Assembly: GCF_905475395.1 (NCBI RefSeq)
Contig: NC_058337.1
Location: 111,284,368 to 111,348,367, forward strand
Origin: Chrysoperla carnea
Taxonomy: Eukaryota; Arthropoda; Insecta; Neuroptera; Chrysopidae
Direction: 5' to 3'
Length of the DNA: 64,000 bases
The position numbers and the translations under genes are program-made. The notes under the pieces are model-generated. The model was not told the DNA's origin, did not search any database, and was given only the letters and a program-made list of their open reading frames with translations. How positions within the stretch are numbered: position 1 is the first letter of the stretch; each line of letters opens with the position of its first letter. Of the stretch, positions 1 to 13,210 are shown in pieces.

Positions 1-1417
1 TGTCAACAAGAGAATGTTGATCAACAAAAAAGGTGCAGCTCTGTGGCCTAAAAAATTTTGAAAATATACTTTCAAAACTTTGACAATAAGCCTAAGGACT
101 GTTTCATTAAAGAATATGTAAGAGGACAATTAGTAGTGGTTGAAATACAGTTGAATACTTTAATTATTATAAAAAAGTACTTGTGTGCTTTACAAATATT
201 TTTTTTCCTCCTCACAATAGAGGAGTTTCTTTTTTTTTTATTTCATTTCATTGTAAACTTCAAATGTAAACAAACACAATCTTTTGTTTTTGTAATATTC
301 ATTTTACTACGCTTTTTATCTACAACAGACGAATCCAGACAAATCTGGATTCATTGATCAAAATTTCTTAAGAGAGGGATTTTGAAGAATAAATAAAGTG
401 ATATAACCACACTTATAAGACTCTTTGCGAGAATTTTTATATATATGCAGGTCCCTAAATTACAAGAACTCTTTAATAAATTCTAAGAGAAAAGTCATTT
501 TTCGAGACAAGCAAGTTGATGGATCGGAAAGTAAATCAGGAAGAAGTTGTCTAACGCCACCTCCCCCTCGACAATTCATACCACCAAAATACTGAGCTGA
601 CCTCTTCTGATTTAAGTATGAAACGAAAAGGAGGATGTAAACATTATCTTAGAAGGTATAAGAAAATGACATAAGAAGGGAATTGCTACTAATTGTCGTA
701 CGAACTAGAGCTGTGAATAATATAAAATAAATTATATATTCTATGATTTTTTGTTTGTTTATATATCAATTGATTGATGTTTATACCCTTTTCAACCGCC
801 ATCAATGTGCCACCTTTAGTTTCGCAGAGTCGCAAATTGAATTATTGAGAAATATTACGTTTAGTATGATTTTCCAACGAGATTTTACTAGTAGTTATTT
901 TTATCGAGAATATGATCGATAATCGCTATGAAAATTAGATATTAAAGAAATGGAAAAATATTTTGCGTTTATTTTAGTCAACCAACTTATTTTAGATAAA
1001 TACATTTTCATAATTCGATATACATGCATTTATAAATATATATATATACTTTTATGAAAATTGTGTAGTGTTTTTTTACAAATGGATGCAAGTACTTTCT
1101 TGACATTTTACACTAAAAGATAACGTCTATAAAATATGTAGAAAATAAATATGTGTAGATATAATGTGTGCAAAGAGTGTGTAGCTTAGCAGTGAATTTT
1201 TTCATATCATTTTAATGCAAAAATTTCTATAAATAATGCATTTTGCCTAAAAAACCAAAAATAAAAAATTATTACAAGGTCGGTTTCATATTTGTAAAAA
1301 AGCACAACCTTTCAACTTCTGGTATGTTCACGCAATAATTAGTATTCGTTGCAAAGCGAGTCCTGTAGCCCAACATTCAATCGAAATAACATAGTTATAT
1401 AATTTAAATATACAAAC
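1..1417. other. AT-rich non-coding DNA, left edge of window
   Basis: No supported gene here. Open frames are short and have AT-rich composition without splice context. If the neuropeptide F call further right is correct, this is probably part of a long intron of that gene, because the exon that must precede 15433 is not found in the window. I see no tRNA or rRNA signature. Confidence 0.5.
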
Positions 1418-1982
1418 AAGTGAAAACAATTGACTGAGTTAATTGTTGAAATACCATGCATAGTCAGTGTTGATTTCTTTATCGTATTACACATACAAAC
1501 ATGTGACACATACATAACTGATAATCAAGTATAGTACATATTATAAAATTTCCGCCTAATTGGCGCCCTCACGGGTAAACAGTGATGTTTACGAAAAAAT
1601 GTTTCAAACTAAAGTTATTTAATTTTTGATAAGGAACATTTTTTACATTTAAACTTTTGTTCTATCTCTAACGGTTTACAAGATGGGTCCTACGGACCCA
1701 AGACCCAATTGAACTATGATGCTCATTTACGAACTTGACCTCACTTTTTACGTCCTGAGTACGCTGTAAAAATTTCAGCTCGATATCTTTTTTCGTTTTT
1801 GAGTTATCGTGTCCACAGAGGGACGGGCGGACGGACGGACGGACGGACAACCGGAAATGGACTAATTAGGTGATTTTATGAACACCTATGACACATTTTT
1901 TTCCTAGCATCATTATTTTTAAGCGTTACAAACTTGGGACTAAACTTAATATACTATGTATATTTCATTTATACATGGTATA
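1418..1982 (+). repeat. Dispersed repeat family A, copy 1 (longest)
   Basis: A roughly 565-bp non-coding unit found five times in the window. It starts with caagtgaaaacaattgact, carries a conserved core (gggtaaacagtgatgtttac, then a GGAC-type microsatellite followed by aaccggaaatggactaatt) and ends with an atacatggtata motif. The start contains ccatgcatag and the end atrcatggtata, so the two ends carry short inverted motifs. The GGAC run is expanded in this copy. No coding capacity is visible. It is likely a non-autonomous transposable element; its class is undetermined. Confidence 0.75.
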
Positions 1983-2529
1983 ATAGTACATACACTTTTA
2001 CTGTTCTCATTAGCTACAGACCATGGCATTGGTCGTACGTGAGATACCCAGCTATCTTTGTTAAGCCATACTCACACGATCGGACAGTGCCAAAGTACGT
2101 CTAACGTGGACCCTTTCCGATAGGGCAGGCGAGTGAGATACGCTCCAATTATTTTAAGGCGGCTGAATTTTCTTATATTTCTTTCCATGTTAAACTTAGG
2201 TGAGGGAGATGTATGTCTCGCCCTTGAGAGCAATTGCGTTAATTTACGACGGCTAAGCACCTAAGCGCAAACGAAGGCTTGCCTGTCCAATCAAAATTAC
2301 ATTCTTTAATTATAAAACTATCTAAAAATTATAATTTATATCTATTACTAAAAGGACATAAGAATGGTTTTTAAATTAGCAATTTGCGCAGATTTTTTAA
2401 GTGCAAACTTCTTTCTTTTGGCACGTTGAGCACTTTTTAGAATAATAAAACTCTCATTATCGCTTGTTTGTAATTGAACACCTCCTCGGAGGGACCGATT
2501 TTGATGAAATTGTGTGTGTGTTTTCAAGT

Positions 2530-2692
2530 GTATGCGAGAATGGTTTAGATTCACAAACCTTCGCCTAGAATCACTTTATCTATTAAAAAAATCCGCATCA
2601 AAGTCCGCTGCATAGTTTTAAAGATCTAAGCATACATAGGGACATAGGGACAGACAGCGAGAAGCGACTTTCTTTTATACCATGTTTTGATT
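2530..2692. repeat. Degenerate dispersed repeat with cagacag..gcgacttt tail
   Basis: Holds the string aaaatccgcatcaaagtccg, then a cataggga duplication and a tail reading gcgactttcttttatacc. From memory this wording resembles a high-copy repeat common in insect genomes, seen here in reverse or degenerate form. Only one copy is in the window, so the boundaries are approximate. Confidence 0.4.
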
Positions 2693-4022
2693 TTGATTGA
2701 TTTTAACATTACATCTTACTATTCAAATGTATTTACTTGCGCTCCCACCATATCTATCCAGAATTGTAAACAGCTATTTGAAGAGTATTGAAGTATTATT
2801 TATTATTATTCAGGTATTGTGAATAGGTATTTATTAGAGCTATATGAGAGAGTCAGGACAAAGGTCAGGCCAAAAGCCAGTTATTTCAAAGTTCTAAGTA
2901 TCCACTTCCGTCGACAGCCCCCAAGACTGACTGTCTTTTTCTTTTAGAGATGCTCTCAGATGCAAGATGTACTTTATCTTTACTCAATCTCATTAAGAAA
3001 ACAAATATCAAAAATCCAACCATCATGAAATTTACTTTTTCGTGACATTGCTAATTCTTAAACCATTCAAAGTGTTGTATCATATTGTACATTTAACTTT
3101 TCCTGTTGACTATATTAGTAAACTTAAAAACCTTTACGACAGATGAACTACGTGAAAATGGTAAATACACGTCATTTATACAATGGTAGTGAATACGTAT
3201 GTATGTGTATACTTATAGCATTTAACATTTTCTATGTCAAAGATTTTCTATATTAGGTCACGTACCTATTTATATAAATATGTATATTTGAACAAAATAA
3301 TATATCTTGTCAATGATTATAAATATCAATTCAAAATCTGAGTGAGACGTTTATACATAGAATACCTACAGCAACACATTTGTTAATATTAAAATTCAAA
3401 AGTTTGAACCTCTATATTCAAACTTAAGTTTGTTTTAAGGTGTTTGTTTTGCTACGGTATTGTAAAAGTTTTGGTTTATATGCACGATACATGCATATAA
3501 ATCAAATACATGCTTTGTAGTCAAATAATGTGATATTTTTAGCTTTACAATACCACGAAACTACAAAAATGTTTAATATATTGTGTGCAAGTGCTGCTTA
3601 TAAATTTGATAATATAGATATCTCTCTTCAACCATCAATACTCTAAGTATAGTCGTCTCTGTTCATCAAATGATGGATCTTTGATGAGCTCGATAATTAA
3701 ATTAAAATTTTGTTTTTATATCATCAACAACCTCATATTTTTATGGTATTATTATAAATTACAAGATTGTCTAAATATTTTAGATAATTTTTTATCACAC
3801 TCTCTAGATTTTTTTATACCTATAGAAATATCCAATTGAAAATGGATAACCACCATAAGATTCATCATTTTTTCAGCCAACTTTGAACGATAAAATAATA
3901 ATAAAGAGCCCGAAGGCCTAGGAATTTTTTATGATTCAGCACAAAAAATTTTAAATATTCTTCATTGACTTTCTTCTTTGAGGAACAATATTTGAGTTTC
4001 CTTCTGCTCAATTATTCTATTT

Positions 4023-4345
4023 GCGTGTGTCTGTCTGTCTGCGGCATCGTGTCGCCTAAACTAATGAATCGATTTTAATTTTTTTTTTGGTTTTATTTAA
4101 AAGGTAATTTAACGGAGATTATTCTTAGCTATGTTTCAAAAGCGAGCTTAGAGTTCTGTACACGAAAAAAATTTGGCGACGATCTTCAAACAGCTTTAAG
4201 AAAAAAAGAAATTTAATGGCAAGTGTTCTTATATATGTTTCAAGTGGGAGTTTATGGTACCATATCCGAAAAATCGGAAAAATTAGGGTTTTTCAATTTT
4301 GTATATTTTACTTGTTCATACTGCATATAGACGTTGATCGAATGG
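4023..4345 (+). repeat. Dispersed repeat family B, copy 1
   Basis: Begins with a TGTC/TGTCTG microsatellite, then an aaaggtaatttaacggag module ending in a ttcttagctatgttt string. The module is repeated inside the unit (a second, looser copy with aatttaatggcaagtgttct near 4211). Related copies lie near 28.3 kb, 29.1-29.6 kb and 36.6 kb. No coding capacity. Confidence 0.6.
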
Positions 4346-4862
4346 TGTAAATATGAGTTTTCTTTGTGAAAAATATTTGATGGGTAGTAACAAATTATAA
4401 CATTTATGTTTTGCATAACTAAATAATGTCACCAAGAGCAATACATTGTTTATTATAAATAAATAGCGTGGGAAGACACACGTTTTTATTAAACAAATTT
4501 ATTTTAAAATATTTTATACGTTTTTTTTTTTTTATTCAAACAGTAAATTATATAAGAAAATGTTTTGAATTACATAAATATTCATTCGTTGTCGATAGAA
4601 AATCATATGCCTTTTGAACTTTTATTGAAAGCAATACAAAAATAAAATACAAAGGATTTTTTAATAAAATAAATAGTTTTTCTTACTTAAGTTGTTTAAT
4701 TATTAACATAATTATATGTTAAATTATAAACAAAAGTATCTAGTATATTTACTTAAGTTAAAATTTGAGCGTACTTTGGTTCCTAAAGTAGCATATACCT
4801 ATCTGTAAACGAAGTGTTTCAGATATACATACAATGACGATATTATACAGCATATTGCGTTA

Positions 4863-4990
4863 AGGGGGCATTCAAGTATTACGTAAGCAAATTTCCTACG
4901 ATTGTAGACCCCACCGCCTCTGTATAAGCAAAAATAAAAAATGATGAATCAGTTACCTTCCCTAAGAATGATAGGACGTTAGCATCAAAG
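4863..4990 (+). repeat. Repeat family F, fragment (GGGCATTCA..TTACGTAA)
   Basis: Starts aagggggcattcaagtatta and then reads acgtaag and a C-rich stretch (gaccccaccgcc). It matches in layout the element end at 43535 (ggggccattcattaattacg). Motifs of this kind (GGGCCATTCATNAATTACGT followed by a CCCC stretch) are common ends of arthropod MITE-like elements. Only this end is recognised here. Confidence 0.4.
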
Positions 4991-5079
4991 AGTTTTTGGT
5001 ACAAAATTAAACACCTCACCACACGACACTTAATAGTCAATAATCAGTGTCATAATCATAGAGTTATGAAGATGAGAAC

Positions 5080-5282
5080 GCTAGCCTGTAAGTTGATGCG
5101 ATATGATGAATGAGAAAGAAGACTGTCAGTGAGTTCCCCTGTGTCCTTGTCTAATCCACATACATATACTTACTAATACATATAAAAAGTATATTTGTAC
5201 ATATGATTATGACAAAGACACAGGGGAACTCACTGACAGTCTCCTTTCTCCTTCATCATATCGCATCAACTTACAGGCTAGC
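5080..5282. repeat. Long near-perfect inverted repeat (hairpin)
   Basis: Left arm about 5080-5151 (starts gctagcctgtaagttgatgc), right arm about 5210-5282 (ends catcaacttacaggctagc). The arms are about 72 nt, differ at only a handful of positions, and are separated by an AT-rich loop of about 58 nt. No ORF spans it. It could be a fold-back MITE or, if transcribed, a long RNA hairpin. High arm identity implies recent origin or maintained pairing. Confidence 0.8.
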
Positions 5283-6859
5283 AGATTCCTCGCGTCCTCT
5301 ATAACAGAGAACAGTGCACTTTATATATTTGTATAATTTGGGGGGAATTCCCCGAATCGAACATCGGTATAGTGAAGAAAAAAAATCTTAAAAAAAAAAA
5401 CTATAGTAGTGTAGAGTCAATTTTCGGAAAACTCATTGATTTATCTTTGCTCTAAAGTAAAGGAAGTATGAAAAAAAATTCGGAAATTCGAAATTACATT
5501 ATAATAATGGATTCCCATCCCCTAAACCTGATTAAAGAATATTCGAGTGACTCCTTTCTACGACCTGACATTCGTATTGCATTTAAACGAATATCGTTTC
5601 CGACTGCAGGTAGAAACGAAAATAAAGAAAACCAACAACTGATTGACAGTGTGATATAGATAATACTAAAGATTTGTTCAAGTATCAAATGTTTCAATTG
5701 TACCTACATTTAGTTCATTCTTGAAAACATGGATAATAAACGAGAATAAAATAAGAATAAAATATAAGAAACGAAAAATATTTCTGTTATTTTTTGATAC
5801 AATACTTTGTTACATAAAATTTTTATTTTACGGTCGCTGAAGATAAATTTTTGAAGTCTATTCACTGAAATGTAAACACAAAGAATATTATAATCAATAA
5901 TTCAAAAAAATTGTAGTATTTCATATACATATGTATGTGCGTTATCTGCATAAACATACAAAATCATTTTATACCATTTATAGTTTTCATGTACATGAAA
6001 AATTTGATAATTTCAAGTAATTTGAGTATTATCAAAAAATTATTATCATTTTGGAAAACTTTCAATCAATTGCTTAAAAAATAGTTTGCTAGTCATAACG
6101 AAGTTTCACTCCAACGTATCTTTTTCGTTAAAGTTTTGTAGTCCAATGACATTACATAAGAGCCTTCACCCGAATAATCTAAAACTTGTTATTTGTGTAT
6201 TATAATCTTTCTTTTTAAGAAAAATAAAATAAAACTTGACTTTTAATAAACTAGTACAACCAAGAATTTGGAATAAATTTTGGATGACGATTTCATTCGA
6301 ACTTATATTTGGATTGGAAAATCCTATTAAGGTAAAAAAATGTCAAAACTATACAGGTAAAAATTAAAACTGATTTTTTGCATCGATAATTTGTTATTTT
6401 TCCGAAAATTGTTATACAACTGAACTACTTCACTTTTAAGGAACATTTAGTATTGAAACAGAAAGAGTCACACAAAGTTTATACCAAAATTCTTTTCGTG
6501 TTTGGGTAAAACTTCATTTTACTTCTGCTATGTTTCAAGTACACTTTTTCTAGAGTTGCTCAATATTTGAGTTGTTTTATCGAGGCCAACTGTTTGAACT
6601 TTTAAGTGTGTTTTCGAGCCTAATAGTACAATTTAATTGATTCGAATATTTTTTCTAAATATAAATTATCTTAGATTGGAATTGAAAGATTGAACTACTT
6701 ACATTAAACTGTGTGCTTTAAAAATGTACTTTGTTTTATTAAATGTTGGCCTCAATAAAACAACTCAAGTATAGATAGTTTGAAAGGCTATATTTACACG
6801 CGATCTCTAAAGCCGTAGTTAATAGACCAGTTTAATAACTCCGGCTTAAGTTAAAGCGT

Positions 6860-7015
6860 ATAAATGTGATCTTATACTTGCGGACTTGCGAACAAAGCTG
6901 TCTACCAGATATATTTGGTGGTTGAAAAATACCCATTAATTAATATGACTTTTAATGCCATCAAATATATCTGATATACAGCTTTGTCGCATTTTTAAAT
7001 TCCGCAAGTTACATT
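6860..7015. repeat. Imperfect inverted repeat, MITE-like
   Basis: Left arm (about 6866-6922) contains acaaagctgtctaccagata; right arm (about 6958-7012) carries its reverse complement around atatatctgatatacagc and cgcaagtta. The arms are diverged and the loop is about 35 nt. The flank with atatttacacgcgatctcta (about 6790) may be part of the same element. Confidence 0.55.
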
Positions 7016-7510
7016 TGCCCTTAGTCTTTGCAATTTTGCAAGAATTTTTTTAAAATTTAAATCTAGGCAAATTTTTATAATTTACTACAATTTAAATTTT
7101 TAAAATAAAAAAATCTATGTAAAAAATACAATAATCATTGTAAAAAGTTTTCGACAATATTTTTTGTCAACAATTTTTTACAGTGTAATCCCTATCATGG
7201 TCATCAAAAACAAAATTTTCCAGTCTAAACCAAGCATTTTATAAAATCACATTTCAACATGAATATTTTAATTTTATTTTCTTATTTTCTTCATTTAATA
7301 ATAAATTAATAATGTATTCAAACAACAACAACAAAATTAACATATTTTCACCTGATGTTAGAACAGTGTAAGGAGTGGGAGAGATTCATTTATTGTCAAT
7401 AATGAATTGGTGCCATCACATAAAGTGGAACATGCAATACGAATGCTACAATTACGACATCTAGACCAGTATTATGCGATACATGCAAGACCAAGGTGAT
7501 ACTACTAACT

Positions 7511-7883
7511 ATATGACGATGGTAGAACCATAGTGATCCAAGTATCATTTTTCTTAACGTAAATTTTGGCATGTGGGCATGATAAAAAACGTTATTCGCC
7601 CAGTGCCATTTGTCATCATTCTTTCTCGAGATATTCCAACCTCTTAATTAATGAAGTATTAATTTTTTTCAAGCATAAAACGAATAATAGGTTGGCTGAT
7701 AAGTCCCCGGTCTGACACATAGATGGATATTATATTTTTAAAGAAAATAATTTATTAAAGATATTTTGATAAATATTATCAAGTAAAATCCATAATTACC
7801 TTAAAACTTAAAACAAATTTTCTTAATTTTCTCACAAATAGTAAAAAATTACTTGGATCACTATGATACTACCGTCTCCATAT
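7511..7883. mobile_element. Element with inverted ends (gtagaaccatagtgatccaa)
   Basis: Left end 7511-7544 and right end 7850-7883 are inverted copies of each other (atagtgatccaagta on the left, tacttggatcactat on the right) with a few mismatches. The roughly 373-bp body is AT-rich and has no transposase frame. A mariner-type terminal repeat is embedded in it at 7689. Most likely a non-autonomous inverted-repeat element. Confidence 0.55.
7689..7726 (+). mobile_element. Solo mariner (irritans-type) terminal inverted repeat
   Basis: The string aggttggctgataagtccc, continuing through ccggtctgacacatagatgg, is the terminal repeat and adjoining sequence of irritans-subfamily mariner transposons as I know them from Himar1-like elements. 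Homology stops after about 38 nt and becomes AT-rich. No second terminus and no transposase frame (DDD catalytic triad) is found, so this is a truncated relic. Confidence 0.75.
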
Positions 7884-10800
7884 AAGCTTTATGTTAAGCT
7901 TTAAGCTTTTGTTTTTTATTCTATATATTATATGGATTAAAAAAGTGATTTTGAAATGTTGTTAGTTTGTTTATAAATTGTATAAACATTTTATTTAATT
8001 ATAATTTTATTGTCTATAATCAATTCCATCGTTATTCGTATATTGATTACATTTGAATTAATTGTATACGATTACCATGCAATGGAATGCTTAAGTTCTA
8101 AACATATGTAATACAAGAGTAAATGGTGATCAAATTGGGTTTATAAATTTTTAATTTAAAATAAAAACAAAACGGTATAAGATATCAATCAGATATCAAA
8201 ATTTATGTATCAGATTTTCAATTTTGTTTAACAAACAATGATATCATGGGAATGAACGCATTTAAAGTAACAGTAATTTAATCGTGTTCGATAAACAACG
8301 TGTGAGTTTCTTGATTACAAAAAAAGACTGTTACGTATAAGAGGCATTCATTAGTTTACATAACATCATTTTCAAATGAAAGTACCTTGATCCAAAATTT
8401 AAAAAATTTAAAAATTGTTATCTTATTGATACTTTGTTTTTATTCCAAATTAAAATTATGTAGCTCTTATTTGTATACATATTTACTATATACCTTGTAG
8501 CAAAAAACTACCTAATGGCTAGCCTGCTTCCTCAATCGTATTCACAAAGTCTACACAACGTCCAAAATGAAAAAGCTTTATAAGTGTCTTATACATTAGG
8601 AATTATGATTTAAAATTGAAACGAATTTTAAATAAGACGTTGAATTTGATCTTTACGAAGCTCTTTTAAATTAGTATAATATGTCGCTGCTTAGATCTAA
8701 TTTGGAGATAAAAAAAATCGCAATTTCTTGAAGATATACGCTAAAATTTTGTATAAAACCATCGCAATAATGAATATACGTCACGTCCAAATTAGAGCCG
8801 TGACTTTTTCTTTTTAATATCGAAATAATTAATAAGTATAGTTAATCATTACAATATAAAACCAAAATCAAATTGGTGACTCGTTTGATTATAAAGTGAG
8901 GCGAACCATACTTGTTAACCGGATAATTTTATTGTACGATAATTGGTTCAAGATATTTATTATTCATAGAATTAAAATCAATACCATTTTTTGAATACCG
9001 ATCTTTTAAAAATTTTAAGTAGTTGATAACACTACACATTCGTTTTGCAGGATAAACATTTTTCTGTGAAAAATAGTCTAAATTTGGTATAGAAACGTAT
9101 CCAGCAATATTCTATTTACCAAAATTGAACCAGAAGTTCCAAAAAATTACTACTACGTACATATACAAACAAACAAACTTCATCCCTTTATAATATTTGT
9201 ATAATAGTTATATCCACAATATTCGTTGCGTGCAAAATCGGTTTTATCGCTGTCTCAAGAAGATTTATAACTTCTATATTGTTTCGTTTCATATTTTATT
9301 AGTGTTTTCACACAATGATTTCATCATTTGTGTACCAATATTGCCTATATCTGCAAATAAATAATATCTGCATTTTATTATGCGCGCAACGAATGCGGAG
9401 CATAATGGTTCTATACTCATTTCACGCTGAGTCCTTACCCATTTAAGTTAATACAGTTAGAGGAGCAGTTGGGGTAATGGTATCGACCACAAAATGGACT
9501 TCTCTAATGCTCGCGAAAGACATAATTAAGAATTTTATTTATTCACACCAGGGCCGGGGTTAGGTACTTACGTTTAAGGTTAATCTGTTATTTTCAAGTA
9601 ACCAGAAAAGTATAAAGCCGTTCATAATTAATACAAATTTATATTATGGAAATTATTAGTCTTATTAAGAATATTTCTTACTAGGCTCCCATTCGTTCAT
9701 GCTCCTCTACTGTCTAATCTAAGGACCTAAGGGTAACAATCGTCAAATCAAAAATAAATAGACTAAAATATTTTGTTTTATAATTTTCATTATTTTAGGT
9801 ACTAAAATTAAATTAAAGTTATAATTGTTAAATAATTTTACCAATAAAATGTCAACTCTCAATTTGATTATTAAAAAAAATCAACAATAATAAAAATTTA
9901 TTGAACAAACAAATTAATTTTCAATTTAAATTAAAAATAAATAATAATAAAAATGTCAACAAATTGAATGATAAAAAAATATCACTTTTTTAAACCAATA
10001 TATTATATATAGAAAGAAAATTTAAGCGGTAGACGGGATTTTTATAATACAAAATAAAAAAGAAAGGATTATTTAAACATTTCATTAAATTTAATGTTCC
10101 ATATGGTTGTCTTTTACCTTTACTATTAAATAATATTATGTCATAAACAAAAATGTTTTATGTTATCTAGGAAAATTAAATTTAAAGAAAATCGCATATA
10201 CCTATTTACACTGTTAATCTGGTTGCCTGTTTAGCATACATTCACTGAAAATTGTTTTACAAATGAATTGACTCGAAGCACTAAATTTTCACACCCTTAA
10301 ACTTTTCAAAAAGTGTTTACATAATTTCAACACTAAAGTGCTTTTAATAAATTCTTTAGAATTTACAGTGTTATCATTGATAAATACACCTTTAGAAATA
10401 GGGTATTCCACTATTTTTGAAAAAGTACCTCAAAATGTTGATTTTGCTAATAAAAAGCCACAAAAAATTAATTTTGGAAAAATACACACGCTTTCTTGCT
10501 AAAAACTTAAATTAAATTTTAAACCTTTTTTAAACTGTCAAAAACGCTGGCATCCAATTTGATGACGTAATATCGGTATCATTATACGAAATAACACAAA
10601 TAAGTTTGACAGATATATTCATAGACATCTGATTATAATAAATATAAGTACTTATTATCTATACATATATTATAACCAGCTGTCTACACTGGACCAACTG
10701 AAGGTCTATGGCTCATACCGATATGACATCACAGTAGGACTTGCCCTCGTTTTAGGTCACGTGATATACAATTTAAAAATTACGATTTTTAATTTTAATA

Positions 10801-11927
10801 ATTTTAAAGAAAAATGTGCTTTTATGACTCGAAATCAGAATATTTAAGTATATTTTTACATTAATGTTAACTTTTTTTAAATTTCATAATTTATTTTTGA
10901 CCAACGATAATACCCTATTCTTGCGTGGGCTTATTTGCCTAGCCTTACAACTTTTTCCCGTTTTATGTGGGACGATCTCTTTAAAAAAGCGCGAAAATTC
11001 TTACTTGCATCGTGACGAAAACATATCTAGCTTTATCGATTATCAATTTTTATTTGTCATTTGATGATATATCTCAAAAATTAAAGTCAAACTGATCTCC
11101 AAAAAATTTTTAAAAAAAGTTGTAAAAGTTCATATAAGAATTTCTTAAGGTGTATTTATCAATGTATGTTTACGGGCTCCGGGTCTATGTTTCTTCATTC
11201 ATATAATGTTACATTACTCTTTTACTGGAAAATTTCTTTTTTGATGGCTTTTCTTTATCCCAAGAAAAATTAATTGTGGATTGTTTCTTGTTTAAAAAAG
11301 AAAAATCTTATATTTACATAGAATTTTCTAATACCTATACATGATGTTTATGTTTTTTAACATTTGGTTTTTTTCTTAATTATTATTATGGATGCAGAGA
11401 TAAATTATTTTCCTTTTCTATAACATAAAATAATATGAAAAAAATTATCCTTATCCAACCCCCCCGTCTACCGTTTAACTCTGTTTGATGTTGTGTAATG
11501 GCTTTAGATATTGAACTTTTTTTTTTTTTTATAATTTAAGTAATGTACAAGTATATTTTTAATTCATTTATGATAATAATACGAGTTAAATGGTGTATCG
11601 ATAATTTTTTTCACATTATGTTTGCTTCTTAATTAGAGTTTAAATGCTATTAAAAGATAGTCCGCCAGTCCTAATTCTCGGCAGCGGAGCGTTCTTTTTT
11701 ACGGGAAATTTTTGAAGCTTCAAATTGAAATATGTATGTAAATTTGTTGTTCTAATGGAAAGATAATCAAGTAATTAATTAAAAATCATTTTTTCCATCT
11801 TTAAAAAAACCGAGGTCTTTGTTAATAACCACTGAATTTTTGAGGTACAATTGTTACGGTGGCGTTCAACGGACACCCCGTCTTATTAAAAGTCGTACAT
11901 ATTTGTTAGTCGATTTCTTTCTTTTTG
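7884..11927. other. AT-rich non-coding stretch
   Basis: No gene recognised. Translated frames are short and lack splice-flanked, codon-biased segments. A small inverted pair sits at about 10561-10580 (atgacgtaatatcggtat) and 10713-10732 (its inverse, ataccgatatgacatcac), probably the ends of a roughly 170-bp MITE. Otherwise simple AT-rich sequence. Confidence 0.45.
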
Positions 11928-12046
11928 AATAACAAATAATCAAATGTATTTCATTTGTTATTGGATTACCTTCCTTTGGAAATAACAAATGAACAAATGT
12001 ATTTCAATTGTTATTCGATTATATTGAATAACAAATAAGCAAATGA
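11928..12046. repeat. Three tandem palindromic units (aataacaaat..atttgttatt)
   Basis: Units start at about 11928, 11981 and 12027. Each begins aataacaaat, and the first two continue with caaatgtatttca and close with the inverse (ttgttatt), so every full unit is itself a hairpin. Spacing is 53 and 46 nt; the third unit is truncated. Confidence 0.65.
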
Positions 12047-13044
12047 GAAAAACGTCCTCAATTAAAAATTTCTTGAGAAAAAAACGCCCAAAACCGAGAA
12101 TTTAAGACAAAATAATACATTAACGAAGTGCCAATGGTAATGTATTAGGCAAGTTTTTTTGGCGTGTGCCTGCGGGGTAAAAGTTTCGAAAGGCCAGAAC
12201 TAGAAGTTAGGTTACAGAAAAGCAATGTTCGTTTTAGCTTTCCATTACGTTAAAGAGAGGTATTCGCTCGGGCATCAATTACAAATCCCGTTATTATTTT
12301 ATTTAACACTCCGTAATAATAAACTTCCGTGATTCTTCACCATCGCTCGTGTAACAGGAATCTAAGGAAGGCGAAATATTAATCCATAACATACCTGTAG
12401 AATTTTTGAAGTTATTGGAAAGTTTATTTTAGATTTTGACAGATAGTTGCCGAAGTATGACTTCTTACCTTAGAATTTCAACTTTAACCTCGAAAACTAC
12501 TAATCCAATCTGAGCATAAAATCAATTTTCAAATTATTCTAGTCTTTTCTCAGACTTCCTATATTTTTTTTTCAAGTTTATTCGATGCTCGGTACAAGAC
12601 AGTTCTAGAAATATTTCTACGTTTACGATTTTAGTTGTTATTTCGGAATAACTTAATAATATTGTCAGGATTAAGCTGCTTGAGTTCTATTTACCTTAGA
12701 CAGTAAATCTACATTACCTTCAAAGTAATAACTCTTCGAATCCAGATCCCTCTCACAACAGGCCCTATATATTGTGCTTTTCTTGTCATCTGTTTAATTC
12801 AAACCTGAATTAACTTCAGTCTTTTACTACAAGATAAAACTTGCTTAGCTTCTACGGTTTATAAAAGTCTTTTATTTAATATGGTCACACGTGCCACTTT
12901 TTTTCTTTTTCTATTACGTGTTTTTTAAAATTCTGTGAAATTCAGGGTTTTCCAATAATAATTTTTTTCAGTATTGATTGAATGAAAAATGTGTCAAAAA
13001 ATTGTTTGTATTGAAGTAATTTTTAAAATATTTAGAATAATTGA

Positions 13045-13210
13045 AGTGAAAACTTCTTTAGGCGCGTTGAGCGTTTTGGTAGAGGGTAAAATCATCGGTT
13101 GGCGTCACCGACACCCAAATGATAATAGTATATCTATAGCTATGGGGACATGTACACGCGCAGTAGCCTGTGTACTCGTGTACACTAATACATCGACTAT
13201 TTCTGACTGT
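13045..13210 (+). repeat. Repeat family E, copy 1
   Basis: Starts tgaagtgaaaacttcttta and continues with a GC-richer segment (gcgttgagcgttttgg, ggcgtcaccgacaccc). A diverged copy lies in reverse orientation at about 14730-14945. The open frame across this copy (to about 13237) is not evidence for a host gene, because its matching copy is rearranged. Confidence 0.5.

Noticed and set aside
1668..1850. Minus-strand 60-codon frame with SVRPSVRPS repeat
   Set aside because: It is the translation of the GGAC microsatellite and core of the family A repeat.
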